A DNA stretch of 64,000 nucleotides from Streptomyces sp. NBC_01591 (GTDB taxonomy: Bacteria; Actinomycetota; Actinomycetes; Streptomycetales; Streptomycetaceae), in assembly GCF_035918155.1 (NCBI RefSeq), contig NZ_CP109327.1:3410001-3474000 (forward strand). The letters run 5' to 3'. Made by a program: the position numbers and the translations under genes. The notes beneath the pieces are model-generated. The model did not search any database and was not told where the DNA came from. It saw only the letters and a program-made list of their open reading frames with translations. Below, in pieces: positions 16,200 to 25,458 of this stretch (position 1 is its first letter; each line of letters starts with the position of its first letter).

Positions 16200-17336
16200 C
16201 TAGCAGTCCTCGCCGTCCCCCGCCGGGTCCAGCGCCAGCCGGTAGCCGCGTTTGACGACCGTCTGGATGAGGCCGGGTGCCCCCAGCGCCGTACGCAGCC
16301 GCGCCATGGCCGTCTCCACCGCGTGCTCGTCGGTGCCGCCGCCGGGCAGTGCGCGCAGCAGGTCGGCGCGGGCCACCACCCAGCCCGGCCGGCGGGCCAA
16401 GGTATGCAGCAACGCCATTCCGGCGGGCGGCACCATGCGCGGTTCGCCGTCGACGATCACGGTGTGACCCCGGATCTCGACCCGGTGCCCGGCGACCGGC
16501 AACGCGGGGGCCCTGGCCGGGAGTTCCTGGCACAGCAACTGGACGAGCGGGGCGATCCGGAAACGTTCCGGCTGGACGGTTTCGATGCCGCGGGCCTGCA
16601 GCGGCAGAGCGGTGACCGGTCCGACGCAGGCCACGAGGACGTCGTCGCGCAGCGCGCTCAGGAGCTCCGGGAGCAGCCCGTGTTTCTCGGCCCGGCCGAG
16701 CAGCGAGGCGGCGGCCGGTGCGCTGGTGAAGGTGAGGGCGTCCAGGCCGCGGGCCAGGGTGATGTCGAGCAGCCGGTCGAGCGGGGCGATGTCCTCGGGG
16801 TCCGTCCAGCGGTAGACGGGTACGGCGAGGACCTCGGCGCCCGCGGCGCGCAGCGACTCGATGAAGCCGGGGAGGGGTTCGCCGTGCAGCTGGAGGGCGA
16901 TACGGCGGCCCGCCACGCCCTCGTCCAGGAGCCGGTCCAGCACCTCGGCCATGGACTCGGAGGCGGGTGACCACGCCTCGGTCAGCCCGGCGGCCCGGAC
17001 GGCGCCCTTGGCCTTGGGGCCGCGGGCCAGCAGTTCGGCGCCGCGCAGGGCCTCCAGCAGGTGCTCGCCGAGGTTCCAGCCCCCGGCCGCCTCGATCCAG
17101 CCACGGAAGCCGACCGCGGTGGTGGCGACGACCACATCGGGGACGGATTCGATGATTTCCCGGCTGGCGGCGAGGAGTTCGCCGTCGTCGGCGAGCGGCA
17201 CGATCCGCAGGGCGGGCGCGTGCAGGACCGTGGCGCCCCGTCGTTCCAGCAGCGCGCCGAACTCCTCGGCGCGCCGTGCGGCGGTGACCCCGACGGTGAA
17301 GCCCGCGAGGGGCCCGTGCTGTTCGTCCTCGTGCAT
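16200..17336 (-). CDS. nnaR: Uroporphyrinogen-III synthase-like/winged-helix regulator (NnaR type)
   Basis: 378 residues. The first about 250 form a HemD fold (GFTVGVTAARRAEEFGALLERRGATV at the start; DALTFTSAPAAASLL and VACVGPVTALPLQARGI later). Residues about 285-370 form an OmpR/PhoB-type winged helix with HTVIVDGEPRMVPPAGMALLHTLARRPGWVVARADLLRAL. This architecture is that of NnaR (SCO2958 in S. coelicolor), which acts with GlnR to activate nitrate and nitrite assimilation genes. GGAAGACCAC just before ATG 17334-17336 supports the start. Whether the HemD part still makes uroporphyrinogen III here is unknown. Confidence 0.85.
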   Translation of the reverse strand: MHEDEQHGPLAGFTVGVTAARRAEEFGALLERRGATVLHAPALRIVPLADDGELLAASREIIESVPDVVVATTAVGFRGWIEAAGGWNLGEHLLEALRGAELLARGPKAKGAVRAAGLTEAWSPASESMAEVLDRLLDEGVAGRRIALQLHGEPLPGFIESLRAAGAEVLAVPVYRWTDPEDIAPLDRLLDITLARGLDALTFTSAPAAASLLGRAEKHGLLPELLSALRDDVLVACVGPVTALPLQARGIETVQPERFRIAPLVQLLCQELPARAPALPVAGHRVEIRGHTVIVDGEPRMVPPAGMALLHTLARRPGWVVARADLLRALPGGGTDEHAVETAMARLRTALGAPGLIQTVVKRGYRLALDPAGDGEDC

Positions 17337-17590
17337 GTGGTCTTCCCGGCTCTCGTCCCGCTGCTGCCCGATGATGCCGAGGGGCGAGCCTGCCAATGAT
17401 GCGTGACAGGGCTGGTTCACCCGTATTTCCCGCCCGTTACGTCGCATGACACCGAGCGGTCACGATCCTGCCCCGGCACCGCTGAGCAGCCGCTTCCCAG
17501 GCACACGGCCGGGCACGGGCTCGGCGGGATCCGGCCCGGCGAAGGTATACACGCGGTTGACGACGGTCCCCCGGTCGACGACCGGCACGG

Positions 17591-18601
17591 TCAGGTGGGC
17601 TTCAGCATCAGGGACGCGTCGGGCCCGGGAAGCCAGCTGCCGCCGGGACGCACCAGCCAGCCCTCCTCGGCACCCAGTCGATCCGCGGCCTCGCGCAGGG
17701 CGTCGAGACCGGGGTGGCGCAGCCCCTTGCGCCAGACCAGCAGGAGCGGCGAGAGCGGCACGGGCCGGACCAGCGGACGCACCACGGTGCCCGGGATCGG
17801 GGGGAAGTCGACCACGGCGAGAACAGGGTGCCGGGACTTGGCCATGACCCGCTGGAACTCGGCCACGCCTATCGCGAGCGGGGCGGGCGGCGCCAGTTCG
17901 ATGCCCCACTCGGCGAAGAGCAGCCGGGCGAGGTCCGTCCACTCCTCCGTGCGCGGGTTCCCGGCGCCCGCGTAGACGGTCTCACCGGCCAGGTCGTCGA
18001 GTGCGACGGCCTCGCGCGCGGCGAGCGGGTGGTCGTCGGGGAGCAGCACCGCCATCGGCTCGTACCGCACCGGCTGCACGCCCAGCCGTGCCCGTACCGC
18101 GGGGTCGAGTCCGGCGGCGCGGCCGAAGGAGACATCGAGCCGCCCGGCGAGGATCTCGTCCGCCGCCCAGGTCAGGCCGCTCTCGAAGCGCGCCATGAGC
18201 TCGCACGCCGGGGCCAGTTCCCGGGCTCGGGCGAGCACCCGGGAGGCCGCCATGCCGTCGGTGTTGAGGTCGACGAAGAGCGGCCGGGCGGCGGGGTCGG
18301 CAAAGGCCGCGGCGAGATCGGCGTGCGCGTCCAGCACCCGTCGGGCGTGCGGCAGGAGCCGCTCGCCGTCGGCGGTGAGGGCGACCTGCCGGGTGGTCCG
18401 TACGAACAGATCCGCGCCCAGCTCACGCTCCAGCCGCCGGATGTCGCGGCTCAGTGCCTGCTGGGCGATGTAGAGCCGGGCGGCGGCGCGGGTGAAGTGC
18501 AGCTCCTCGGCCACCGCGACGAAAGCGCGGAGCAGCCGCGGGTCGGTGTGGGAGTGGGCGGTACGTGTCTGGGTGCCCGGATCGGCAGCGGAGGAGGCCA
18601 C
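17591..18601 (-). CDS. LysR-family transcriptional regulator
   Basis: 336 residues. The N-terminal helix-turn-helix is [47 protein letters not shown] (about 20-66), followed by a periplasmic-binding-like effector domain to the end. It starts with GTG 18599-18601 and an 18-residue lead before the HTH. It is divergent from the MFS gene across an 82-bp spacer (18602-18683), the classic arrangement for a LysR regulator controlling its neighbour; that spacer contains the AT-rich stretch AGAATTTACAACAC, its likely binding area. The inducer is unknown. Confidence 0.92.
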   Translation of the reverse strand: MASSAADPGTQTRTAHSHTDPRLLRAFVAVAEELHFTRAAARLYIAQQALSRDIRRLERELGADLFVRTTRQVALTADGERLLPHARRVLDAHADLAAAFADPAARPLFVDLNTDGMAASRVLARARELAPACELMARFESGLTWAADEILAGRLDVSFGRAAGLDPAVRARLGVQPVRYEPMAVLLPDDHPLAAREAVALDDLAGETVYAGAGNPRTEEWTDLARLLFAEWGIELAPPAPLAIGVAEFQRVMAKSRHPVLAVVDFPPIPGTVVRPLVRPVPLSPLLLVWRKGLRHPGLDALREAADRLGAEEGWLVRPGGSWLPGPDASLMLKPT

Positions 18602-18683
18602 ACCAGAATTTACAACACAGGTGCGTCAATCGGTACGGAGAAGGTGTTGGACCCCGGGGACCGCGCGCCCCGAGGCTTGATCC

Positions 18684-19943
18684 ATGCCGTACGAGAGAAC
18701 CCCCGCCACCGGCCCCATGCTCGCCGTCTCCGGTGACCTGCTGGTCATCGCCCCGCGCACCGCCCCCGCCCGGCGGGCGTCCACCAATCCGTACCGCAGG
18801 CTGCTCGCCACCCCGGGCGCCCGCGCCTTCACCGCCGGCAATCTCCTCGCCCGGCTGCCCATGGGAATGTTCAGCGTCAGCGCGGTCATCATGATCGCCG
18901 GTTCGCGCGGCTCGTACGCCCTGGCCGGAGGCGTCACCGCGACCGGCCTCGCCGCCACGGCCGTGGTCGCCCCCTGGACGGCCCGGCTCGTCGACCGGTA
19001 CGGACAGGCCAGGGTCGCGGTGCCCGCCACCGCGATCGCCGCGCTCGGCTCGCTGGCCCTGCTGCTCTGCGTGCACTACGACGCCCCGGCCTGGACCCTC
19101 TTCGCCTCCTACGCCGCGACCGCCACCACCCCCAACACCGGCGGCATGTCCCGGGCCCGCTGGGCCCATCTGCACCGGGGCGACCCGGCCGCCCTGCACA
19201 CCGCGAACTCCTTCGAACAGGCCGCGGACGAGCTCTGTTTCATGCTCGGCCCGGCCCTCGCCGCGCTGCTGTGCGCGGCGCTCTTCCCGGAGGCCGGAAC
19301 ACTCGTCGGGGCGATCCTGCTGATGACCGGCGTGCTGATCTTCGCCGCCCAGCGCGCCACCGAACCACCGGTGGCGCCCCGCACCCACGCGGGCTCCCCG
19401 CTCCGCACCCGGGGCATGCCTGCGCTGCTCGCCGCCTTCCTCGCCACCGGCGCGGTCTTCGGCGCGATGGAGGTCGTCACGATCGCCCACGCCGGGGGCG
19501 CGATCCTGGCACTCCAGGCGGCCGGATCGTGTGCGGCGGGACTGCTCTACGGCTCGCTGCGCCCGGCCGCGGACATCCGGCGCCGGCTGCTGATCTGCCT
19601 GACGGGGATGACGGCGCTGATGTCCCTCCCCCTGCTCGCCGCCGCCTCGACCCCTTCCCTGCCCGCCCTCGCCGGCGCACTGCTGCTGGCCGGCGCGGCG
19701 ACGGCGCCGACCATGGTCACCGGGATGACGCTGGTGCAACGCCTCACCCCGGAAGCCCAGTTGAACGAGGGCATGACGCTGGCCGTGACCGCACTCCTCG
19801 GCGGCATCGCCGCAGGTTCGGCGACCGGCGGCTGGATGGTGGAGCACGCGGGACAGGTGACGGGCTACGTCGTACCGGTCTGCGCGGCGGCACTGGCACT
19901 GACCGTCGCGGCGGCCGGGGTCCGGGTCCCCCGGAACCGATGA
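18684..19943 (+). CDS. Major facilitator superfamily transporter
   Basis: 419 residues with about 12 hydrophobic helices starting near residue 45 (GARAFTAGNLLARLPMGMFSV). The loop after helix 2 has WTARLVDRYGQARV, a variant of the MFS motif GxLxDRxGRR. It resembles the group of small actinobacterial efflux proteins found next to LysR regulators, so it probably exports a drug-like or metabolic compound, but the substrate is unknown. It is divergent from the LysR gene and ends at a terminator shared with ssrA. Confidence 0.9.
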   Translation: MPYERTPATGPMLAVSGDLLVIAPRTAPARRASTNPYRRLLATPGARAFTAGNLLARLPMGMFSVSAVIMIAGSRGSYALAGGVTATGLAATAVVAPWTARLVDRYGQARVAVPATAIAALGSLALLLCVHYDAPAWTLFASYAATATTPNTGGMSRARWAHLHRGDPAALHTANSFEQAADELCFMLGPALAALLCAALFPEAGTLVGAILLMTGVLIFAAQRATEPPVAPRTHAGSPLRTRGMPALLAAFLATGAVFGAMEVVTIAHAGGAILALQAAGSCAAGLLYGSLRPAADIRRRLLICLTGMTALMSLPLLAAASTPSLPALAGALLLAGAATAPTMVTGMTLVQRLTPEAQLNEGMTLAVTALLGGIAAGSATGGWMVEHAGQVTGYVVPVCAAALALTVAAAGVRVPRNR

Positions 19944-19952
19944 CCGGCACAA

Positions 19953-19994
19953 GAACGAGGACCCCGTTGCCGATGGGCAACGGGGTCCTCGTTC
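19953..19994. terminator. Bidirectional terminator between the MFS gene and ssrA
   Basis: An 18- to 19-bp near-perfect stem GAACGAGGACCCCGTTGCC / GGCAACGGGGTCCTCGTTC with a tiny loop, located 10 bp after the MFS stop and 13 bp after the 3' end of tmRNA. Confidence 0.9.
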
Positions 19995-20006
19995 ACATGG
20001 GAATTG

Positions 20007-20373
20007 TGGAGATGGCGGGAATCGAACCCGCGTCCAACGGTGCAGAATCAGGGCTTCTCCGTGTGCAGTTCGCTGCGCTTTTCTCAGCCCCGGAGATCAC
20101 GCGAACAAGTCTCCGACGGGCTCAGCCACTGTTTGATTTCCTTCCAGGCCCCGTGACCGGGTCTAGAAGTTTAGATCCCTTGATGATGCCAGGATCCGGG
20201 TCGGGATCACCCCCGGGCTGACACTTCGCAAGTCGCTACTTAGGCAGCGAGGGCGAAGGAATCGCGCTTGGTGTTGGCGATTATTGGTTGCGACATATGG
20301 TTTACGAGATCATTGCCGCTTCCTCGACACGCTTCCCCTGCTTCGACATCCGCTGTCGAAACCGATCATCCCC
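20007..20373 (-). ncRNA. ssrA: Transfer-messenger RNA (tmRNA)
   Basis: About 367 nt. The 5' end GGGGATGATCGGTTTCGAC pairs with the 3' end (…CATCTCCA) to form the tRNA-like acceptor; the T arm GCGGGTTCGATTCCCGC is present. CCA is not encoded and must be added. The resume codon GCC is at 20276-20278 and the tag reads A-ANTKRDSFALAA in short: A N T K R D S F A L A A, then TAA at 20240-20242. tmRNA with SmpB frees ribosomes stalled on broken mRNA and marks the product for proteolysis. smpB lies 120 bp upstream on the same strand. Confidence 0.96.
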
Positions 20374-20492
20374 ATGTTGTTTTTTCAAATGCGCGCACCC
20401 GCTGTGGGGTGCAGTGCCATCGTACGTGACCAACGCGCGACGATGCCAGCCTATTCCTGCCGACGCCCGGCGAGACCCGGCGGAGCCCGGTC

Positions 20493-20981
20493 CTACGCGC
20501 TCCGCTGACGCCTGCGCGCCGCCGAGATCGCGCGGTTGGTCTCCCTCGTGTCCTGCTTCTCGCGGAGGGTCTGGCGCTTGTCGTACTCCTTCTTGCCCTT
20601 GGCGAGCGCGATCTCGACCTTGACCCGGCCGTCCTTGAAGTACAGCGCGAGCGGCACGATCGTGTGGCCGGTCTCGCCCGACTTCGACTCCAGCTTGTCG
20701 ATCTCGGCCCGGTGCATCAGCAGCTTGCGCTTCCGCTTGGCCGAGTGGTTGGTCCAGGTCCCCTGCACGTACTCGGGCACATGGATGTTGTGCAGCCAGG
20801 CCTCGCCCCGGTCGATCTGGACGAAGCCGTCCACCAGGGAGGCCCGGCCCAGCCGCAGCGACTTGACCTCGGTGCCCATGAGCACGAGACCGCACTCGTA
20901 GGTGTCCAGGATGTGGTAGTCGTGCCGCGCCTTCTTGTTCTGCGCGATGAGCTTGCGCCCTGTGTCCTTTTCCTTAGCCAT
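20493..20981 (-). CDS. smpB: SsrA-binding protein SmpB
   Basis: 162 residues, full length. Family marks are [35 protein letters not shown] at the N-terminus, [13 protein letters not shown], and the basic C-terminal tail [22 protein letters not shown] that enters the empty mRNA channel of the stalled ribosome. It binds the tRNA-like domain of tmRNA and delivers it to the ribosome. It is directly upstream of ssrA on the same strand and 18 bp downstream of the S41 protease gene, so protease and smpB may be co-transcribed. Confidence 0.97.
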   Translation of the reverse strand: MAKEKDTGRKLIAQNKKARHDYHILDTYECGLVLMGTEVKSLRLGRASLVDGFVQIDRGEAWLHNIHVPEYVQGTWTNHSAKRKRKLLMHRAEIDKLESKSGETGHTIVPLALYFKDGRVKVEIALAKGKKEYDKRQTLREKQDTRETNRAISAARRRQRSA

Positions 20982-20999
20982 AGTGCGGCCATTTTCGCA

Positions 21000-22205
21000 C
21001 TACGACCCACCCCCGAGGCCACTCAATACTGTTTCGGCCCGCTGCTCGGCCCCGGAGCCGACCGCGAGGTCCGGGGTGATGCCCCGGCCGTCGACGCCCC
21101 GGCCCGCCGGGGTGCGGTAGTGGCCGACGGTCAGCTCGGCCACCGAGCCGCCCGGGAGCTTGCTGGGCATCTGGACCGAACCCTTGCCGAAGGTCCGCGA
21201 GCCGACGGTGACGGCGCGGCCCCGGTCCTGGAGCGCGCCGGTGAGGAGCTCGGCGGCGCTCATCGTGCCGCCGTCGACCAGGACGACGAGGGGCCGGTCG
21301 GTGTCGCCGCCCGGCTGGGCATAGAGGGCGCGCTGCTCGCCGTGCACGTCGTACGTGGCGACCAGGCCGCCGTCCAGGAAGGCGGAGGCGGCGGTGACGG
21401 CCTCGGTGACCAGTCCGCCGGAATTGCCGCGGAGGTCGAGGAGCACCCCGGCGTCCGACGGCGCGCCCCGGACCGCGTCACGGACCTTGGCGCCCGAGCC
21501 CCTGGTGAACGAGTCGACCTCGATCATGACGGCCCCGGAGGAGGCGGAGGAACCCGAGGAGGCGGAACGGGGTGGTCCGATTCGTCGCACGGTCACGGGC
21601 TCGGTGGTGAGCCTGGCCCGGCGCAGCGTCTCGGTCCGCAGGTCGGCGCCGCGCCCGACCTCCAGGACGACCGTGGTGCCCGCCGCGGCCTCCGTACGGT
21701 CCCCGCGCAGCAGGGCGACGACCTCGGCGACGGGGCGCTTGTCGACCCGGTGGCCGTCGATCGTACGGAGCAGGTCGCCGGGCTCGATGCCGGCCCGGTC
21801 TGCGGGACCACCGGGCTGCACCCGGGCCACCTCGACCTGCCCGTCGGCGGAGCGCTTCGCGGCGAGCCCGACACCGGTGTACGAGCCGTCCAGGGCCTGC
21901 TCGAACTCCTCGTACTGCCGCTCGTCGTACACCGCGCCCCAGCGGTCGCCGCTACGGCTGACGACCTCCTGGGCCGCCTCCTTGCCGGACTTGCCGTCGG
22001 CCACGGCGCGGGCGGCGGCGTCGGCCACCTCTTCGTGGTCGACGGTGGAGGCGACGGAACGGGTCGCGAAGGCCTCGGAGTTCGCGTTGCCGCGCGGCAG
22101 CGAGCCGGTGACCACCCCGGTGGCCAGCACGCTCGCGAAAACCAACGTCAGGGCCGCCCCGCGGCGCACGCCGCGGGGCCCGAAACACTGCGTGGGGCCC
22201 GACAT
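21000..22205 (-). CDS. S41-family C-terminal processing protease
   Basis: 401 residues. An N-terminal hydrophobic segment (about 16-34) acts as a signal or membrane anchor. A PDZ domain (about 108-185) precedes the protease core with LDLRGNSGGLVTEAV, the nucleophile in VDGGTMSAAELL (S316) and the catalytic Lys in SRTFGKGSVQ (K341). These enzymes trim or degrade exported proteins from the C-terminus. Start ATG 22203-22205 gives MSGPTQCFGPRGVRR; the upstream open frame overlaps a terminator and is not used. Downstream are smpB and ssrA. Confidence 0.92.
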   Translation of the reverse strand: MSGPTQCFGPRGVRRGAALTLVFASVLATGVVTGSLPRGNANSEAFATRSVASTVDHEEVADAAARAVADGKSGKEAAQEVVSRSGDRWGAVYDERQYEEFEQALDGSYTGVGLAAKRSADGQVEVARVQPGGPADRAGIEPGDLLRTIDGHRVDKRPVAEVVALLRGDRTEAAAGTTVVLEVGRGADLRTETLRRARLTTEPVTVRRIGPPRSASSGSSASSGAVMIEVDSFTRGSGAKVRDAVRGAPSDAGVLLDLRGNSGGLVTEAVTAASAFLDGGLVATYDVHGEQRALYAQPGGDTDRPLVVLVDGGTMSAAELLTGALQDRGRAVTVGSRTFGKGSVQMPSKLPGGSVAELTVGHYRTPAGRGVDGRGITPDLAVGSGAEQRAETVLSGLGGGS

Positions 22206-22224
22206 GTCGCCGAGTCTAGGACAA

Positions 22225-22268
22225 CGCCCCCTGGGCGCACGGCCGGTTGGCCGCGCGCCCAGGGGGCG
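22225..22268 (-). terminator. Terminator of ftsEX
   Basis: A 14-bp perfect stem CGCCCCCTGGGCGC / GCGCCCAGGGGGCG, beginning 5 bp after the ftsX stop and ending 20 bp before the protease start. Confidence 0.8.
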
Positions 22269-22272
22269 CATG

Positions 22273-23190
22273 TCACACCTTGAGGTACTTGCGGAGCGCG
22301 AAGAGCGCGGCAACGGCGGGCATCAGCAGGCCGATTGCCAGGACCAGGGGCAACTTGGTGAAGACCGCGTCCCAGCCGATGAAGTCGATCAGATTCAGCT
22401 TGCTCTGGAGTTCCAGACCGCCGTCGATCAGGAAGTACCGGCCCGCCAGCAGCATCACGCAGGCCAGGACACCGCCGATGAGACCGGCGAACGCGGCCTC
22501 CATGATGAACGGCATCTGGATGTAGAAGCCGGAGGCCCCGACGAGCCGCATGATGCCCGTCTCGCGCCGTCGGCTGAACGCCGACACCCGGACGGTGTTG
22601 ACGATCAGCATCAGCGCGATGACCAGCATCAGCGCCATCACGAAGAGGGCGGCCACGTTCATGCCGTTCATCAGCTGGAAGAGGTTGTCCAGGATGCTTC
22701 TCTGGTCCTGGACGGACTGCACCCCGTCACGGCCGGCGAAGGCGGTGGCGACGACCTTGTACTTCTTCGGGTCGTGGAGCTTGACCCGGAACGACTCCTG
22801 CATCTGGTCCGGCGTGATATTGCCCGCCATGGGCGAGTCGCCGAACTGGTCCTGATAGTGATCGAACGCCTCGTCGGCCGTCTCGTGCGTGACCGTCTGG
22901 ACGGCGTCCATCTTCTTGAGGTCGTCCTCGATCTGCTCCCTCTGCTCCTTGGTGACAGCACCCTTGGCGCACTTGGGAGTCGAGGTCACATCACTCTTGC
23001 TGCAGAGGAAGATCGAGACGTTGACCTTGTCGTACCAGTAGTCCTTCATCGTGCTGACCTGCTCGCGCATGAGCAGCGCGCCGCCGAACAGGGCGAGCGA
23101 GAGGGCGACGGAGACGACGACGGCGAAGGTCATCGTGAGGTTGCGACGGAGGCCGACGCCGATCTCCGACAGGACGAACTGGGCGCGCAT
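22273..23190 (-). CDS. ftsX: Cell division ABC transporter-like permease FtsX
   Basis: 305 residues with one N-terminal membrane helix (about 20-41), a large extracellular domain (about 45-170) containing a Cys pair (LCSKSDVTSTPKC), and three C-terminal helices from about 178. RRRETGIMRLVGASGFYI is the conserved cytoplasmic coupling segment. FtsEX transmits an ATP-driven signal across the membrane to peptidoglycan hydrolases at division or during sporulation. It follows ftsE with a 23-bp gap in the same operon. Confidence 0.96.
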   Translation of the reverse strand: MRAQFVLSEIGVGLRRNLTMTFAVVVSVALSLALFGGALLMREQVSTMKDYWYDKVNVSIFLCSKSDVTSTPKCAKGAVTKEQREQIEDDLKKMDAVQTVTHETADEAFDHYQDQFGDSPMAGNITPDQMQESFRVKLHDPKKYKVVATAFAGRDGVQSVQDQRSILDNLFQLMNGMNVAALFVMALMLVIALMLIVNTVRVSAFSRRRETGIMRLVGASGFYIQMPFIMEAAFAGLIGGVLACVMLLAGRYFLIDGGLELQSKLNLIDFIGWDAVFTKLPLVLAIGLLMPAVAALFALRKYLKV

Positions 23191-23213
23191 GGCGTCCTTT
23201 CAGTGCTCGATGC

Positions 23214-23903
23214 TCAGTGCTGGTAGCCGTAGACGCCGCGGGCCTGGTCACGTACGAGACGGCCCTGCTCCAGCTCGATGACGCGCTTGCGCATCTGGTC
23301 GACGATGTTCTGGTCGTGGGTCGCCATGATCACGGTGGTGCCGGTCCGGTTGATCCGGTCCAGCAGCTTCATGATGCCGACGGAGGTCTGCGGGTCGAGG
23401 TTGCCGGTCGGCTCGTCCGCGATCAGCAGCATGGGGCGGTTCACGAACGCCCGCGCGATCGCCACGCGCTGCTGCTCACCACCGGAGAGCTCACCGGGCA
23501 TCCGGTCCTCCTTGCCGCCGAGGCCGACCAGGTCGAGAACCTGGGGCACCGCCTTGCGGATCTCACCGCGCGGCTTGCCGATGACCTCCTGCGCGAACGC
23601 CACGTTCTCCGCAACGGTCTTGTTGGGGAGGAGCCTGAAGTCCTGGAACACCGTGCCGAGCTGGCGGCGCATGTGCGGCACCTTCCAGTTGGACAGGCGC
23701 GCGAGGTCCTTGCCCAGGACGTGGACCATGCCCTGACTGGCGCGCTCCTCGCGGAGAATGAGTCGCATGAAGGTGGACTTGCCGGAGCCGGATGAGCCCA
23801 CCAGGAAGACGAACTCGCCCTTCTCGATATCGAGAGACACATCCCGTAGAGCGGGACGGCTCTGCTTCGGGTAGGTCTTGGAGACGTTGTCGAATCGGAT
23901 CAC
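23214..23903 (-). CDS. ftsE: Cell division ATP-binding protein FtsE
   Basis: 229 residues. Walker A is GSSGSGKST, the Q-loop is [12 protein letters not shown], the signature is [14 protein letters not shown], Walker B is LLIADEPTG, and the switch His is in [12 protein letters not shown] chose GTG 23901-23903 ([12 protein letters not shown]) as the start; the longer upstream frame has no family similarity. It forms a complex with FtsX at the membrane. It is the first gene of ftsEX, with a 270-bp spacer to the divergent small membrane-protein gene. Confidence 0.96.
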   Translation of the reverse strand: MIRFDNVSKTYPKQSRPALRDVSLDIEKGEFVFLVGSSGSGKSTFMRLILREERASQGMVHVLGKDLARLSNWKVPHMRRQLGTVFQDFRLLPNKTVAENVAFAQEVIGKPRGEIRKAVPQVLDLVGLGGKEDRMPGELSGGEQQRVAIARAFVNRPMLLIADEPTGNLDPQTSVGIMKLLDRINRTGTTVIMATHDQNIVDQMRKRVIELEQGRLVRDQARGVYGYQH

Positions 23904-24173
23904 GGATGCACCACGGTCGGCCGGGAGTAGGTGTGCGTGACCATACGCGACCCGGACTGAGGCGTGCAGGCGCGCGTCCGAGGATGGGCGATTTATGGCG
24001 GAACGGTACCGGCCGGAAGCGGGTCCGAAGCGCGACGGAACGGGCGATGCCCGGCGGGCCGCGCCGAAATCCGCGCGAGCTGGCACAGTGGTAGGGGGAA
24101 CAGTTGCGTTTCCCTGAGCGTTGTGCGGAGAGAAGGCGTATGCGGCTCCGCCGCGCGGGAGGAGGAAAAGCGC

Positions 24174-24374
24174 ATGACCTATGACCGACTGGTGTGCGCG
24201 AACTGCGCGGCGCCCGTCAACGAGGGCCGCTGCCCCGTGTGCCGGGCAAGCCGCGCACGGCTGCAGCAGGAACAGGGGCAGGGAATGTTCGCCGGGCTGA
24301 ACCCGGCGATGCTGGTGGCCCTGCTGGTGGTGCTGCTGGGCGCGCTGGCACTGCTGGCGCACCAGACCGTGTAG
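24174..24374 (+). CDS. Small zinc-ribbon membrane protein
   Basis: 66 residues, too small for a named family I can recognise, but a convincing gene: the ATG has a very strong ribosome-binding site (GGGAGGAGG, nine bases upstream). Residues 8-24 hold two CxxC knuckles (CANC, CPVC) as in a zinc ribbon; residues about 43-64 are one hydrophobic helix ([22 protein letters not shown]). So a small cytoplasmic metal-binding head is tethered to the membrane. It is divergent from ftsEX and ends at a terminator. Function unknown. Confidence 0.85.
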   Translation: MTYDRLVCANCAAPVNEGRCPVCRASRARLQQEQGQGMFAGLNPAMLVALLVVLLGALALLAHQTV

Positions 24375-24420
24375 CCAAGCGCTCCGTCTGTCGGCCCGCA
24401 GGCGCCGGTACGTGTACGCG

Positions 24421-24458
24421 GAGGGGCCCGGGATGCCGATCGGCGTCCCGGGCCCCTC
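24421..24458. terminator. Bidirectional terminator between two convergent genes
   Basis: Long stem GAGGGGCCCGGGATGCCGAT / CGGCGTCCCGGGCCCCTC with a G-U pair, between the small membrane-protein gene and the LAETG protein gene. Confidence 0.85.
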
Positions 24459-24486
24459 TGTGCGTATCTGTTACCGCGGGTGGCCC

Positions 24487-25458
24487 TTAGGCGACCGTGC
24501 GGCCGTTCATCAGGCGCGGCAGGATCCGGAAGCCGATGCCTCCGGCGATCATCGTCGCGGCGCCGACCAGCAGGAACGTGGTCTCGGCGGCACCGGTCTC
24601 GGCGAGCTCGTCCTTGCCCTTGCCCTGCTCGACCGGCTGGTTGCCGGCGGAGTCGGGAGTGGTGTTGTCCGCGCACTTCGCGCCGTCGAGGTCGACGGTG
24701 CAGGTGTTGGCGTCGTCGCCGCCGGTGGTGGAGCCGGTGGTGCCGCCGTTACCGGTGGTACCGCCATTGTCCGTGCCACCGTTACCGGAGGTGCCGGAGG
24801 AACCGTTGCCGCCGTTGCCGTTGCCACCGTTGTTGCCGTTGCCGCCGGACTGGTGGCCGCCGTTGCCGTTGCCGCCGTTGTCCTGGCCACCGTTGTCGGT
24901 GCCGGCGTCGGTACCCGCATCGGTACCGGCATCGGTGCCCGCATCGGTACCGGCGTCCGTACCCGCGTCCGTACCGGCGTCGGTCCCGGCGTCCGTGCCC
25001 GCATCGGTACCGGCATCGGTACCGGCATCGGTGCCCGCATCGGTCCCGGCGTCCGTGCCCGCGTCCGTACCGGCATCGGTCCCGGCGTCCGTACCCGCAT
25101 CGGTACCGGCATCGGTGCCCGCATCGGTCCCGGCGTCCGTACCCGCGTCCGTACCGGCATCGGTCCCGGCGTCCGTACCCGCATCGGTACCGGCATCGGT
25201 GCCCGCGTCCGTACCGGCGTCCGTGCCGGCGTCGACGCCGCCGCCCACGTCACCGCCGTTGGACTCGCCCGCGGGAGACTTGATGTCGGCGTCGATCCCC
25301 AGACCGCCCTCGTCGACCTCGGCCTTCGTGGACACAACGCCGAGGTCGACATCGATACCGACCGCCGAAGCCGCACCGGCGGCGGTGAGCGAGGCGCCCG
25401 CGGCGATGACCGCACCTGCGGCGATCCGCGCGACGCGGACTCGCGTCTTCTTCGTCAT
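24487..25458 (-). CDS. Sortase-anchored LAETG surface protein with TDAG repeat
   Basis: 323 residues. A Lys/Arg-rich signal peptide ends at AGAASA. A short domain follows, then about 28 Asp-Ala-Gly-Thr units (about residues 75-187), then a Gly/Asn-rich stretch, then a Cys pair (CTVDLDGAKC). The C-terminus is LAETG (285-289), a hydrophobic helix and an Arg tail, the sorting signal of class E sortases in high-GC Gram positives (LAxTG). So it should be covalently attached to peptidoglycan with the acidic repeat as a stalk. The start has GGGGGTAG upstream. Function unknown. Confidence 0.85.
   Translation of the reverse strand: MTKKTRVRVARIAAGAVIAAGASLTAAGAASAVGIDVDLGVVSTKAEVDEGGLGIDADIKSPAGESNGGDVGGGVDAGTDAGTDAGTDAGTDAGTDAGTDAGTDAGTDAGTDAGTDAGTDAGTDAGTDAGTDAGTDAGTDAGTDAGTDAGTDAGTDAGTDAGTDAGTDAGTDAGTDAGTDAGTDAGTDNGGQDNGGNGNGGHQSGGNGNNGGNGNGGNGSSGTSGNGGTDNGGTTGNGGTTGSTTGGDDANTCTVDLDGAKCADNTTPDSAGNQPVEQGKGKDELAETGAAETTFLLVGAATMIAGGIGFRILPRLMNGRTVA
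24898..25236. repeat. 12-bp tandem repeat encoding Asp-Ala-Gly-Thr
   Basis: About 28 copies of a 12-bp unit of the form G(G/C)(T/C)ACCGGC(A/G)TC, with synonymous variation between copies and higher-order blocks (a longer block containing GCATCGGTCCCGGCGTCCGT recurs several times). Variation is mostly at third positions, so the protein repeat is kept while the DNA drifts. Confidence 0.9.

Noticed and set aside
17460-17590. Minus-strand stretch reading [20 protein letters not shown] downstream of the LysR stop, possibly a gene remnant
   Set aside because: It looks protein-like but is only about 40 codons, overlaps the LysR gene in another frame upstream, and I recognise no family. Not enough to call a pseudogene.
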